A stretch of 63,067 nt of DNA, from positions 1-63,067 of the forward strand of contig NZ_FOXA01000015.1 of NCBI RefSeq assembly GCF_900115595.1, in the 5' to 3' direction. Numbering within the stretch: position 1 is the first letter of the stretch; each line of letters opens with the position of its first letter. Position numbers and translations under genes: made by a program. The notes beneath the pieces were generated by a model, which saw only the letters and a list, made by a program, of their open reading frames with translations, had not been told where the DNA came from and ran no database searches. Below, in pieces: positions 8,487-16,780 of this stretch. The DNA comes from Tranquillimonas alkanivorans. Lineage in GTDB: Bacteria; Pseudomonadota; Alphaproteobacteria; Rhodobacterales; Rhodobacteraceae.

Positions 8487-8804
8487 ATGAGCAAGAACTA
8501 TACCGCGGCCGGTTTCCTCCTGCCGAAAGTCCCCAGCGAGACCTTCGATGGCGAGCCGAACGCGCGCGAGCTGGAAGTCCTCCATAGCCGCGACCTGGAA
8601 TGGATGTCTGCCGTCCTGATTACGACCGTCATCTTCGGTGTCGGCGCCGCCGCCTGGCGCTTCCTCGAAGGCAACATGGTCGACTTCGCACTGACAGCCA
8701 GCGTCACCGGCATTCTTGTCGCGCACGTCTCGCTGAAGCTGAAGGCGCTTCTCAAGGATCCGGTCGCGGCCGCCAAGCGCCTGGCTGCGCTCGACGCCTC
8801 CTGA
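8487..8804 (+). CDS. Small membrane protein, unknown function
   Basis: A 105-aa protein starting at the second codon of a TTG-ATG pair. A polar N-terminus of about 35 residues is followed by two hydrophobic segments (about 38-55 and 63-82) and a basic tail. It is 15 nt upstream of the next membrane-protein gene, so the two are probably co-transcribed. No family recognised. Confidence 0.6.
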   Translation: MSKNYTAAGFLLPKVPSETFDGEPNARELEVLHSRDLEWMSAVLITTVIFGVGAAAWRFLEGNMVDFALTASVTGILVAHVSLKLKALLKDPVAAAKRLAALDAS

Positions 8805-8819
8805 CCGGAAGGAAAGCCC

Positions 8820-9239
8820 GTGGCGACCGTCTACCTCAAGGACTACGACTTCGACAGGCCCGAAGAGCGCGAGCGTTTCGAGGCCGATGTCGGATTCTCC
8901 TACGACCTACTTGAAGACGGCATGCAGAATGCCCGGAAAATCTTCGCTGTTCTGAGCATCGGGCTTCTGCTCGTCGTCGCGGGCTACCTGCTTTCCCCCG
9001 TCTTTGCCATGCTGCCCGGCTCGCACGCGCCGATGGCGCTTGCATTGTCAGGTGCAGCCGGGCTGCTTTTCGGTGCCCGATCTCGCCACAGCCAATCCAA
9101 TATTCCCTACTACACGGTGATCGCCCTCGCTCTCGGTGCTGCTGTCGCGAATGAGAGCATGACCCTGGTCATGATGGGCGCCGCGTTCCTGAGCGCTTTC
9201 GGTATCGGCCTTTTCGCGAGCCTGATCACTCGGCGCTGA
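8820..9239 (+). CDS. Small membrane protein, unknown function
   Basis: A 139-aa protein with a GTG start behind GGAAGG. An acidic soluble N-terminus (about 40 residues) precedes four hydrophobic segments. It shares a transcript with the gene at 8487 and is closed by the terminator at 9263. The two products may form one membrane complex (inference from spacing only). Confidence 0.6.
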   Translation: MATVYLKDYDFDRPEERERFEADVGFSYDLLEDGMQNARKIFAVLSIGLLLVVAGYLLSPVFAMLPGSHAPMALALSGAAGLLFGARSRHSQSNIPYYTVIALALGAAVANESMTLVMMGAAFLSAFGIGLFASLITRR

Positions 9240-9262
9240 AGCGACCCCATAAAAACGGCATG

Positions 9263-9294
9263 AGGCCGCCCGCAGATTGCGAGGCGGCCTTTTG
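9263..9294 (+). terminator. Rho-independent terminator
   Basis: Stem AGGCCGCC / GGCGGCCT with a 12-nt loop and a trailing TTTT, 23 nt after the stop of the membrane-protein gene ending at 9239. Confidence 0.75.
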
Positions 9295-9316
9295 CGTTTC
9301 GATGGCGCCCCTATCG

Positions 9317-9327
9317 GCACGATCTCC
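9317..9327 (+). promoter_or_regulatory. Putative -10 element GCACGATCTCC
   Basis: It is preceded by GCGTTTCGA about 20 nt upstream; the same TTTCGA / GCATATCC arrangement occurs before the gene at 35136. Confidence 0.35.
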
Positions 9328-9407
9328 AAGGCAAGAGCGGATGCTCCGACGAGCCCCGCGAGCCTGAAAACTTCAAACGACCCCGTCATCAGAAAAGGAC
9401 GACGACA

Positions 9408-9632
9408 ATGACGACCCAGGATCAAAGCAACGAGCAGACCTACACGCCCGAGGAATGCGGCCACAGCCTTTCGCCGCGCGTATTCCGAGCGGCCATTGCC
9501 GACATCATCAACGAGTTCGGCGCGCTGCGCCGCGAGGACGAGCCTGTACAGGAAGTCCTCCTCAACGACGGCCATGCCTACGAGATGGGCTCGCGCGCGA
9601 TGGCCTACATCCGCGAACTCGAGGCCGACTGA
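9408..9632 (+). CDS. Small acidic hypothetical protein
   Basis: A 74-aa soluble protein with predicted helices (SPRVFRAAIADIINEFGALRRE) and no cysteine cluster or membrane segment. It is the first gene of a likely transcript that continues with the nuclease at 9672 (39-nt gap). Function unknown. Confidence 0.5.
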   Translation: MTTQDQSNEQTYTPEECGHSLSPRVFRAAIADIINEFGALRREDEPVQEVLLNDGHAYEMGSRAMAYIRELEAD

Positions 9633-9671
9633 CCGGAAGCGGCGCGGCGAGAAACCAAGGGAGCATCACTC

Positions 9672-10256
9672 ATGGGAACGGTCATCGGAGCATTGATCAG
9701 CCTCCTCTTCCTGAGGTTCGCGCTTCAGGCCGTGGGTCTGATGCTCGGCACGATCGTAAGGCTCACGCTGCGCGGCATCGCCCTCACCGTGCGTTCGATC
9801 TGGAGGCTGATCTTCGGCCCGCCGGTCATACGCCGACGCGCGACAGCCTGTGTGCGCAATCCTTATGTCATCGACGGGGACACCATCGCCGTCGGCCGGC
9901 AGCGCTACCGCCTGCTCGGGATCGACGCGCCTGAGATGAGCCAGGGCGAGGCCGGCCCAGCCGCCCGCGCCCACCTGATCAAGCTCATCGGTGGCGGAGA
10001 AGTGGAAATCTCGGCGTCCGGACGAGACTGCTACGACCGGATCCTCTGCGACCTGTGGAGCCGCGGCGCGAACGGCGCCGAAGGGCGCCACCTCAATCTT
10101 GCGATGGTCGAGGACGGCTACGCCTTCGCAACCCGGGATCGGGACTTCTGGAAGCGACACGAGCGCCGGGCGCGTCGCCGCAAGGCGGGCATCTGGGCCT
10201 CGCGCCGCCGGATCGCCCGACCCGATCAACACCGCCTGCGGGCCAGCGTCGCATGA
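9672..10256 (+). CDS. Thermonuclease-like (SNase fold) membrane-anchored protein
   Basis: A 194-aa protein. Residues 1-50 contain hydrophobic segments that would anchor it in the membrane. The staphylococcal-nuclease core begins at YVIDGDTIAV and RYRLLGIDAPEMSQ (Ca-binding Asp and first Arg region). It continues through the RDCYDRILCDLW block (normally GxDxYGRxLA) and ends with LNLAMVEDGYAF. The middle catalytic motif departs from the consensus, so activity is uncertain. The family degrades DNA or RNA outside the cytoplasm. The next gene encodes an exported protease. Confidence 0.75.
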   Translation: MGTVIGALISLLFLRFALQAVGLMLGTIVRLTLRGIALTVRSIWRLIFGPPVIRRRATACVRNPYVIDGDTIAVGRQRYRLLGIDAPEMSQGEAGPAARAHLIKLIGGGEVEISASGRDCYDRILCDLWSRGANGAEGRHLNLAMVEDGYAFATRDRDFWKRHERRARRRKAGIWASRRRIARPDQHRLRASVA

Positions 10257-10282
10257 CCGCCCTGCGCAACCAAGGAGCCCTC

Positions 10283-12523
10283 ATGCTCAGAACCACTCTT
10301 TCGTCCGTACTCGCCCTTTCCGTTGCCAGCACATCGGCGCTGGCCGCGCAGGAAGCCAAAGACATCGCCATCCCCGGTCAGGCGGCCCCCGGCGAGCTGT
10401 CGGGCAGCTCCGCCGGAACCCTCCTCGGTGTCCTGGCTCTCGGGGGCGTCGCCGCCTTCGTCTTCGCCGGCGGCGAAGAGCCGGAGGAATCCGCTGAGGA
10501 TGACCCGGTCCCTCCCCCGCCCGCTCTCCCCGACGAGCCGCCCACGGCTGGCGGCAATCCGGCTGACTTCGAAACCTCCGAGTACCAGCGTGACTACAGC
10601 CTGCAGATGATCGGCGCCGCCCATCGCTACGCCGACGGTGGCACCGGTGCCGGTACGCGCCTGGCTGTCTTCGACACCGGGGCCGACATCCATCACTCCG
10701 AGCTCGACGGAAACATCAACGCCGCGCTGTCACGGAGCTACTTCAACACCAATGGAGATGTAACCGACTACGATGGGCACGGCACCCATGTCGCCGGCAT
10801 CATCGCTGCCGAAAAGGACGACACCGGCATGCACGGCGTCGCCTTCGATGCCGAACTGATGGTCTTCCAGGGATTGGCCTGGGAGGGGGCGCCCTACAGT
10901 CTGTTCTCCCCCGCCGAAGCATGGGCTGATGCACAGGTCCGGGCGGCCGGCGCCGGCGCGGTGGCGATCAATCACTCCTGGTCTTTCGTCGGCCCCAACG
11001 GCGAGCGCCGTGGCATCGATATGTACGACAACGGGCAGCAGCTCGAGGAATACTACGGCTCCAACCTCTTGGACGCACTGCGCGAGAGTGCGGGCGCCGG
11101 TCTCGTCTCGGTGCTCGCGGCAGGAAACGACGGTGCGGCGCATCCCAGCGTGAATGCGGGCGCCGCCGCGTATATTCCTGAACTTGCGGACCACTGGCTC
11201 GCAGTCGCCGCCGTCGGTCCCGACGGCGCGATCGCCGACTACAGCAACCGCTGCGGCCTGGCGCGGGACTTTTGCCTGGTGGCCCCCGGAAGCGCGATCT
11301 ACGCCCCGGTCTCCGTCGAGGCCGGTTACGGTCCCGACAGCTACGCCTACATGAGCGGCACCTCCATGGCCGCTCCGCACGTCACGGGTGCCGTCAGCGT
11401 TCTGGCCAGCAACTTCCCCGAACTCACCGGAGCCGAGATCGTCGGCATTCTCAAGGACACGGCTCGCGATCTCGGAGAAGCCGGCGTAGACGCGGTCTAC
11501 GGGCACGGACTTCTCGACCTGGAGAACGCGGTCGCTCCGCAAGGTCAGCTCGCGATCAAGACCGGCCATGACCGGACCCCCGGTGAGGCAGCACTCTCGG
11601 ACTCCTACATCGTCGCGGACGCCGTCGCGGCATCGTCTCTCACCCAGGCCCTCTCCGGCCAGATGATGATGGTCTCCGACAGCTACGACCGCGGCTACTC
11701 CGTCGATCTCGGCCATATGGTTACCGTTGCGTCCAGCGGTCTCGGTCAAGCCGAGGATGACCTGGAGCAGTTCACGAGCAACCCGGCATCGGCGATTTTC
11801 GCCAACGCAAGCGCCTTCGATGCTGCCTATGCGGGACTTCTGGATGCACCTCGCCTGAGCTACGATACGGCCCTCGGCGGCGCAGATCTCAAGCTCTCGA
11901 CGATGCTGGACCCGCAGGCCGGAAGCCTTGCCTCGGTCGAGATCGCCACGGGATCCGCAAAACATGGCGTTTCCCTCGAAGTCGGACACCTCTTCGAGAC
12001 CGGCCACCTGCTCGGCACCGCCATCACGGGTGGTTTCGGTGATGATCTTTCGACGCAGACCCGCTACGGCCGGCTTTCAGGTGCTCTTGCCTTGAGCGAT
12101 GCCACGTCGCTGACCGCCTCCGCCTCCCTCGGAACATCGAGCTTCGCCTCGCGCGGCGTACTTGCCGAGGGCACTGACATCGGCTCCAGCGCCTTTGCCG
12201 TCGGGGTGTCCCGAAGCGGTGTCTTCAACCGGAGCGACCGCTTCAGTATCGGTGCCTCGGCACCCCTCGCCATGACCTCCGGCCGCATCTTGCTCGATCG
12301 GCCGGTCGCAATGGCAGCCGCCGAGAATGGCGAGCGCAGCAACGCGGTCTATCGTGCACGACAGACCGTGGAACTCGACAGCGTCGCTCGGAGCGCCGAC
12401 ATCCAGGTAGGCTACAGCAGCAAGCTGGCGGGCGGTCGCCTCGCGCTCGGCGCAATCTGGCGTCCGGGGACCGATCGATATTCGGACCTGGCGGCCCGTG
12501 CCGGCTACACGCTGGAGTTCTAA
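10283..12523 (+). CDS. Subtilisin-family (S8) autotransporter serine protease
   Basis: A 746-aa exported protease; AAGGAG precedes the ATG at 10283. Order of parts: signal peptide (1-22), a glycine-rich hydrophobic stretch (about 45-64), an acidic/proline linker (65-90), an S8 domain with catalytic Asp131 (VFDTGAD), His166 (DGHGTHVAG) and Ser361 (MSGTSMAAPH), and a C-terminal region of about 260 residues rich in alternating beta strands that ends in aromatic-terminated YTLEF, as outer-membrane beta barrels do. This is the layout of type Va autotransporters such as SphB1/AspA-type proteases. The protease would be displayed on the outer membrane or released. Substrate unknown. Confidence 0.85.
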   Translation: MLRTTLSSVLALSVASTSALAAQEAKDIAIPGQAAPGELSGSSAGTLLGVLALGGVAAFVFAGGEEPEESAEDDPVPPPPALPDEPPTAGGNPADFETSEYQRDYSLQMIGAAHRYADGGTGAGTRLAVFDTGADIHHSELDGNINAALSRSYFNTNGDVTDYDGHGTHVAGIIAAEKDDTGMHGVAFDAELMVFQGLAWEGAPYSLFSPAEAWADAQVRAAGAGAVAINHSWSFVGPNGERRGIDMYDNGQQLEEYYGSNLLDALRESAGAGLVSVLAAGNDGAAHPSVNAGAAAYIPELADHWLAVAAVGPDGAIADYSNRCGLARDFCLVAPGSAIYAPVSVEAGYGPDSYAYMSGTSMAAPHVTGAVSVLASNFPELTGAEIVGILKDTARDLGEAGVDAVYGHGLLDLENAVAPQGQLAIKTGHDRTPGEAALSDSYIVADAVAASSLTQALSGQMMMVSDSYDRGYSVDLGHMVTVASSGLGQAEDDLEQFTSNPASAIFANASAFDAAYAGLLDAPRLSYDTALGGADLKLSTMLDPQAGSLASVEIATGSAKHGVSLEVGHLFETGHLLGTAITGGFGDDLSTQTRYGRLSGALALSDATSLTASASLGTSSFASRGVLAEGTDIGSSAFAVGVSRSGVFNRSDRFSIGASAPLAMTSGRILLDRPVAMAAAENGERSNAVYRARQTVELDSVARSADIQVGYSSKLAGGRLALGAIWRPGTDRYSDLAARAGYTLEF

Positions 12524-12562
12524 GGACTGCGGAGCATCGCGGAGAGCAGAATACTGCCTCCG

Positions 12563-12592
12563 CATGCCGCTCAATGCCGCTCGATGCCGCGA
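12563..12592 (+). repeat. Three tandem 10-bp repeats (ATGCCGCTCR)
   Basis: Units begin at 12564, 12574 and 12584 (ATGCCGCTCA, ATGCCGCTCG, ATGCCGCGAG). They are followed at once by the promoter-like CCCATATTC (12597-12605), so they occupy the -35 side of the putative promoter of the gene at 12654. Confidence 0.6.
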
Positions 12593-12653
12593 GCAACCCA
12601 TATTCTTGGCATAACCGCGGCTGGCCCTTCCTGGGCCCAAGGACAAGAGCGAC

Positions 12654-12986
12654 ATGAACACCGCCGTACGAGAACTGCACGTGAGCGTAACCTTCCCCCC
12701 GGATGGCCCCGCCCGCGATTTCATGATGATGGGCACCGACTGGGTCCCGATCCTAAACCCCTTTCCGGAAGAGCCAAAGAGCCTGGAGGAGCGGTACTTC
12801 GCCGTTCTCACCACGCTCAGGCGCCGAGCATCATCGGAGCGTGAGCGCCTGGGGCGTCCGCTGAAGGTCATTCTCGACAGCAACGACGCGAACTTTCTGA
12901 TCTGGGCTGCGAATTTCTTTCAGCACACGGAGGACCTCGCGTTTAGCGTCGACTTGGACGCCACGGCCTTCGACCTCGTGGCGTGA
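12654..12986 (+). CDS. Hypothetical protein
   Basis: A 110-aa soluble protein without recognised motifs. The N-terminal half is beta-like (LHVSVTFPP, DWVPILNPFP) and the C-terminal half helical (SLEERYFAVLTTLRRR). No cysteines or membrane segments. It stands as a single transcription unit behind the 10-bp repeats. Confidence 0.5.
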   Translation: MNTAVRELHVSVTFPPDGPARDFMMMGTDWVPILNPFPEEPKSLEERYFAVLTTLRRRASSERERLGRPLKVILDSNDANFLIWAANFFQHTEDLAFSVDLDATAFDLVA

Positions 12987-13116
12987 TGCGAGGGTGCCTG
13001 CGACGCCCCACCCGCCTGTCCCGCCTCTCGCAGGATGCGAGGCGGGCCAGCCGGGCGTGACCCCGAGGATGCCTTGAGCATCCTGGTTCATCTTCTTCCA
13101 AGGCAGGGTTCAGCAC

Positions 13117-13632
13117 ATGGGCACCAACAATCTCATCGCCGTCATCGCCGGCGGCTCGCATCGCGTCGCGCAATTCAGCCGCTACGACGGCCAGCCGGAA
13201 TACGCCGGTCTCGAAGTCCTCGATTACCTGCGCGGCGCCAGCCTTTCCCTCCTCTGCGCCTCGGCCCTCAACTGTCGCTTCGTCGATGGCGGCCGGCAAT
13301 CGCAGAGCCCGCAGATGAGCGGACAGATCGGCGCCCTCATCCTGCCCATCATCGAGCGCGCCGGAGGGTGCGACCTGGAAGACCACATGGACTTCGGTAC
13401 CCAGGGGGCTTGTGAGTGGGCCTATGTGGTCGACTTGGATCGCAATCGCCTCGAAGTGCACGGCAAGGATCACTCCGGGTGCGGCCGCTTCCACGATCTG
13501 GCGCGCGAAATGGGCTGCGAGCAGTCCGCCAACCCGGTGTCGATCCTGGCACTCTTCGAGCTCGACGATCTGCCCGACGACGAACACTTCCTCGGGGCTC
13601 TCGGCCGCGCGCCGCACCCCGACGCTGGGTAA
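13117..13632 (+). CDS. Hypothetical protein
   Basis: A 171-aa soluble protein with several cysteines (SLLCASALNCRF, GGCDLEDH, GACEWAYVVDLD, SGCGRFHD) and a closing acidic helix. The phrase CEWAYVVDLDRNRLEVH looks like a compact alpha/beta domain seen in many plasmid proteins of unknown function. No catalytic pattern can be named. A GC hairpin with a GATG loop lies upstream at about 13019-13046. Confidence 0.5.
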   Translation: MGTNNLIAVIAGGSHRVAQFSRYDGQPEYAGLEVLDYLRGASLSLLCASALNCRFVDGGRQSQSPQMSGQIGALILPIIERAGGCDLEDHMDFGTQGACEWAYVVDLDRNRLEVHGKDHSGCGRFHDLAREMGCEQSANPVSILALFELDDLPDDEHFLGALGRAPHPDAG

Positions 13633-13646
13633 GGGAATATCAGGGG

Positions 13647-13677
13647 CCGGCCGCCGATCGAGCGGCCGGTCACCCGG
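13647..13677 (+). promoter_or_regulatory. Hairpin leader, possible sixth copy
   Basis: CCGGCCGC-cgatcga-GCGGCCGG followed directly by tCACCCGG, the same tail that follows the hairpins before 17978 and 25970. It precedes the gene at 13820 by about 140 nt. Confidence 0.35.
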
Positions 13678-13819
13678 CTCCGCCCGTGACGCATGTCTGC
13701 GCCGCCCTCGGATCGGCGCGCCCCGCGTATTCCTTTGCGCCGGCAAGTACCGCCATGCGCCCGCGAAATTGGTTCCGGACACATCTACCTGCTACCCTGG
13801 ATCTGAAAGAGAGAACGCC

Positions 13820-14263
13820 ATGAAAGCCTACATCTTCGATGCAGCCGCTCACCTGAACGCCCGCCATGCCTCCGAGAGCGATGTGCAGATCCCGATGCTC
13901 GCCGTGACCGAGCAGGACATCTCCGCCGAGCCGGAGACCATCGCCCGCGCCCTCTCCACTCCCGACAACCCCGTGCAGCGCATCTGTGCCGTTCCCGTCG
14001 AGATCGAAGGACATGTTTTCTACGCGGATGCAGACGGTGCCACCAAGGACCTCGAGGCGCGTGTCGTGCCGATCGACCTCGCGCGACTGCGGACGTCCTT
14101 CGGTCGTCGCGTGGTTGTCTTTGCCACGGACCCGGAAGGCAACGAAACCGATGTGAAGATCACGCCGGCCGACATCCTCGGTGTTCTCGACTCCGCCACC
14201 CGCGAGCACCACGAACACCTGCTGCGAGTGGGTGCCTACAGCGCTGACGACGAACACAGGTGA
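13820..14263 (+). CDS. Hypothetical protein
   Basis: A 147-aa soluble protein; GAGAGAACGCC precedes the ATG. Alternating beta/alpha pattern (VQRICAVPVEIEGHVFYAD, GRRVVVFATDPEGNE), no known motif. A promoter-like GCGTATTCC lies at 13725-13733. Possibly a small enzyme-like or regulatory domain, not assignable. Confidence 0.5.
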   Translation: MKAYIFDAAAHLNARHASESDVQIPMLAVTEQDISAEPETIARALSTPDNPVQRICAVPVEIEGHVFYADADGATKDLEARVVPIDLARLRTSFGRRVVVFATDPEGNETDVKITPADILGVLDSATREHHEHLLRVGAYSADDEHR

Positions 14264-14394
14264 GCGCATCAGAGACCCGCCTGGAGGCCGGGCGGGGCCC
14301 GGTATCCCACGACATCAGCATTTCGGACGCGTTCCGATCCTTCCGGCGCAATTGCTTGCCGGGTACCCTTCTGTCAAGCCACTGGAGGCATACG

Positions 14395-14664
14395 ATGAAG
14401 ACCGTGACCAATCACCAGATCAAGGTCAGCCGGGCACTCAAGCAGGCGAAAGTGGGCGCGTTCCCGCAAAGCGCCTCCGCGATGCTGCAAGCCATCCCCG
14501 CCAGCGCCCGGGATACCCTGACCAGCGCGCAGCTCGCAGAGCTCCTCGACGCGATGTGGAGCGTCGCCGAGACCTCCAAGAGTCGAGCCGCGCGAGAAGT
14601 GGTCGATGAGGGTGGCGTCTGGGATGCCCGCGGACAAAGCTTCCGCGAGCTTCAAGAGGCGTGA
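14395..14664 (+). CDS. Small helical hypothetical protein
   Basis: An 89-aa protein with GGAGG 8 nt before the ATG at 14395. It is mostly helical, basic at the N-terminus (HQIKVSRALKQAK), with a LTSAQLAELLDAMW helix in the middle. It could be a small DNA-binding or partner protein; no helix-turn-helix is clear. Confidence 0.5.
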   Translation: MKTVTNHQIKVSRALKQAKVGAFPQSASAMLQAIPASARDTLTSAQLAELLDAMWSVAETSKSRAAREVVDEGGVWDARGQSFRELQEA

Positions 14665-14688
14665 GGGCCGTCGGGAGGAGGCGTCGGT

Positions 14689-15210
14689 TCAGACCACGCC
14701 GACCCTAAGCAGGAACCAGGTGGTCCAGCCGGCGGCGAGGAGCGCAGGGCAGAACGGGAGAACCCGAAGGACCTCCCCATCCACCTCCATCCGCCTTGCT
14801 GCCAGCGGCCAGCCTGCTGGCAGCGCGTAGCTCGCGGCGGCGAGCACGCATGCCGCGAGTATCCATGGCGCGACGGCCATCCAGCCGAGAGCCGCGCCGA
14901 ACCCGATCATCAGCGCCACATCCGCGCCGCCAAAAGCCGCGGCACCGAAGCGCCACCTGCTGTAGAGGCGCCCGAACGCGCCAAGTGCGACTCCCACCGC
15001 AGCGCCGGCCATTTGCTCGATCGCGCTCGCCTGGGGCAGGCCGAAGCCAACTCCCAGGAGAACGAGAAGGCACGACAACCCGATCACGGTCCGCGCATCG
15101 ATCTCGCAGTGGCGGATGTCCTCATACGCGACAGTCAGGCTGACAGCCAGACTGACGAGCACGAGCAGGATCTCTGATATCAGCACGGTTTCCCATCCGA
15201 AGAGTGGCAT
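14689..15210 (-). CDS. Prepilin-peptidase-like A24 family membrane protein
   Basis: A 173-aa polytopic membrane protein of the TadV/CpaA type. GGAAGAG precedes the start at 15210. The two aspartate sites of the aspartyl protease family appear: YEDIRHCEIDART after the first membrane spans, and GGADVALMIGFGA in place of the usual GxGD. The family cleaves and often methylates type IV prepilins. No pilin, Tad or type II secretion gene lies in the window, so this is an orphan copy or serves a chromosomal system. The Gly-Ala-Asp replacement of Gly-Asp is unusual. Confidence 0.7.
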   Translation of the reverse strand: MPLFGWETVLISEILLVLVSLAVSLTVAYEDIRHCEIDARTVIGLSCLLVLLGVGFGLPQASAIEQMAGAAVGVALGAFGRLYSRWRFGAAAFGGADVALMIGFGAALGWMAVAPWILAACVLAAASYALPAGWPLAARRMEVDGEVLRVLPFCPALLAAGWTTWFLLRVGVV

Positions 15211-15281
15211 CTCTTCCAAGGAAATCGTCGCGCGCGCGTCGGCCCGGAAACCGCCGATCCGGTGTGGTCGCGGGGTTTTCG

Positions 15282-15292
15282 GCCATATCTCC
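15282..15292 (+). promoter_or_regulatory. Putative -10 element GCCATATCTCC
   Basis: It lies 28 nt before the ATG at 15320, just outside the start of the divergent peptidase gene. Confidence 0.4.
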
Positions 15293-15319
15293 TGGTATAG
15301 ACAACCAGGAGGCGCGCTC

Positions 15320-16006
15320 ATGCACACCGCATCCATCTCCAGGGCTGACCGCTGGGCGGCAGGTGGTCTCTACTTCGTCGACCCCCCTCTGATGTCAGCA
15401 GAGAGCCGAGAGTGGGTATCGAGCGCGACACCCAATGCCTCCAGTTCTCTCTTCGTCATTCCCCGTGGGGTCATCGAGGACGACATCGATGCCGATGCGG
15501 AGGTCTGTCTCCTACAGGGCATGCAGTTTCGCTCCTCGCGAAGCCAGCTGCTTCTTCCCTCGCACGAGTTCAGGGACGCGCAGTCCGTTCTTGCCGCGGA
15601 TGCGATGGTCCGCGACCAGGTCGGCCACATCGGTGATCCTTTCGACGGGCGCTCCTCCATCGGGCTTCGTCCGAACGCGCTTCTGCTGTTGAACGAGCCG
15701 GCCCTCGAGGACCTCACCCACGGCGCGCGCCCCGCGGGTGAGGAGACGATCGCCATCGCGATGGCGCGGCCGACAAGCTTTCACGCCCGGCTGCGCGCGA
15801 TGGGCGATCTCCTTGACCACATGGCGACGGCAGAGCGCTGGCTATGCGCCCAGGCGGGCGCCCACGGGCTGTTCGCGCGTCGCTACATGATCGGCGGGAT
15901 CCACTGGGGCGGCCACGACGAGGATACGAGAGAACTGCTTCGCGCGGCCGGCGTCACGGATCCTGCGAGCGAGATGGGGGAGCTGGTGACCGCGGGAGCG
16001 GCATAG
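15320..16006 (+). CDS. Hypothetical protein
   Basis: A 228-aa soluble protein; CCAGGAGG gives the start at 15320. It is mixed alpha/beta (SLFVIPRGVIEDDIDADAEV, NALLLLNEPALEDL) with a histidine-rich C-terminal part (YMIGGIHWGGHDEDTRELL). It is not membrane-bound and no family is recognised. Confidence 0.5.
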   Translation: MHTASISRADRWAAGGLYFVDPPLMSAESREWVSSATPNASSSLFVIPRGVIEDDIDADAEVCLLQGMQFRSSRSQLLLPSHEFRDAQSVLAADAMVRDQVGHIGDPFDGRSSIGLRPNALLLLNEPALEDLTHGARPAGEETIAIAMARPTSFHARLRAMGDLLDHMATAERWLCAQAGAHGLFARRYMIGGIHWGGHDEDTRELLRAAGVTDPASEMGELVTAGAA

Positions 16007-16086
16007 GGGAGCATCTGCCCGCGTCATCGTGTAGCCTGCCACAAACGCGGGCCGTAGCGCCCTGCCCCAAGACGGATGGACCCGAC

Positions 16087-16668
16087 ATGACGAAGCCCGC
16101 ACGGGACGAGCCGGACCTGCGCGACATGGCCTTTGCGGTCGCTCGCGAGTTCTCGCTGGGAATGCGGCAGAGCCTGTCCGCCCACGGCGTCGAGCGGATC
16201 GACGACTACATGGAGACAATGTCTCTCGCGGGGATGCTCATCGAACGGCGCCTCCGGCGTTGCGATGGCTATGTCGGCCCGAGCTTCCTCGCCTGCGCGC
16301 TCGACCGGATCGAAGAGACGTCCCGCGACGGCACGCACCTCACGGTCACGCGGGAGGAGCTGGCGAAGCTCCGCGGCGGCGTGCCGGCCGCGACCGCCGA
16401 TGAGACAGAGCCCACGCTCCGCCTGCGCGCGGTTGCCGAAGGCGCCCTTGCCTGCGACGGGGTCGTGGCGGATATCGCCCGATCCACCGGCCTTACCGCC
16501 GAGGAGCAGATGGAGGCATGCGCACACGCCCTGGCCTTCACCGCGCTCGCACTCGACATCGCGAAGGGTGAGAGCACCAGGGACGCCTATGTCGCGGTAT
16601 CCCTGCTGGTGCGGAAGTGCGTTGCATCCTGGACCGACAATCTTCCCGAGATCCCGGAGAGCGGCTGA
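16087..16668 (+). CDS. Helical hypothetical protein
   Basis: A 193-aa, nearly all-helical soluble protein with scattered cysteines (RRCDGY, LACDGV, EACAHAL, RKCVAS). No motif recognised. It follows the 15320 gene by 80 nt in the same direction and may share its transcript. Confidence 0.5.
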   Translation: MTKPARDEPDLRDMAFAVAREFSLGMRQSLSAHGVERIDDYMETMSLAGMLIERRLRRCDGYVGPSFLACALDRIEETSRDGTHLTVTREELAKLRGGVPAATADETEPTLRLRAVAEGALACDGVVADIARSTGLTAEEQMEACAHALAFTALALDIAKGESTRDAYVAVSLLVRKCVASWTDNLPEIPESG

Positions 16669-16780
16669 CGCGCGTCCGCACCGCTGCGAGGATCAAGTGC
16701 CCTGTTTGCGGACTTCGCCTTGACCGCAGGTCATCTCGCGGTTGAAGCTCGCCGCGGTAATCGGGTGAAAAGGTGCGCAG

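Noticed and set aside
10730-12007. Long minus-strand frame opposite the subtilisin gene
   Set aside because: The plus-strand protein has a complete catalytic triad, signal peptide and barrel; the antisense frame has no motif.
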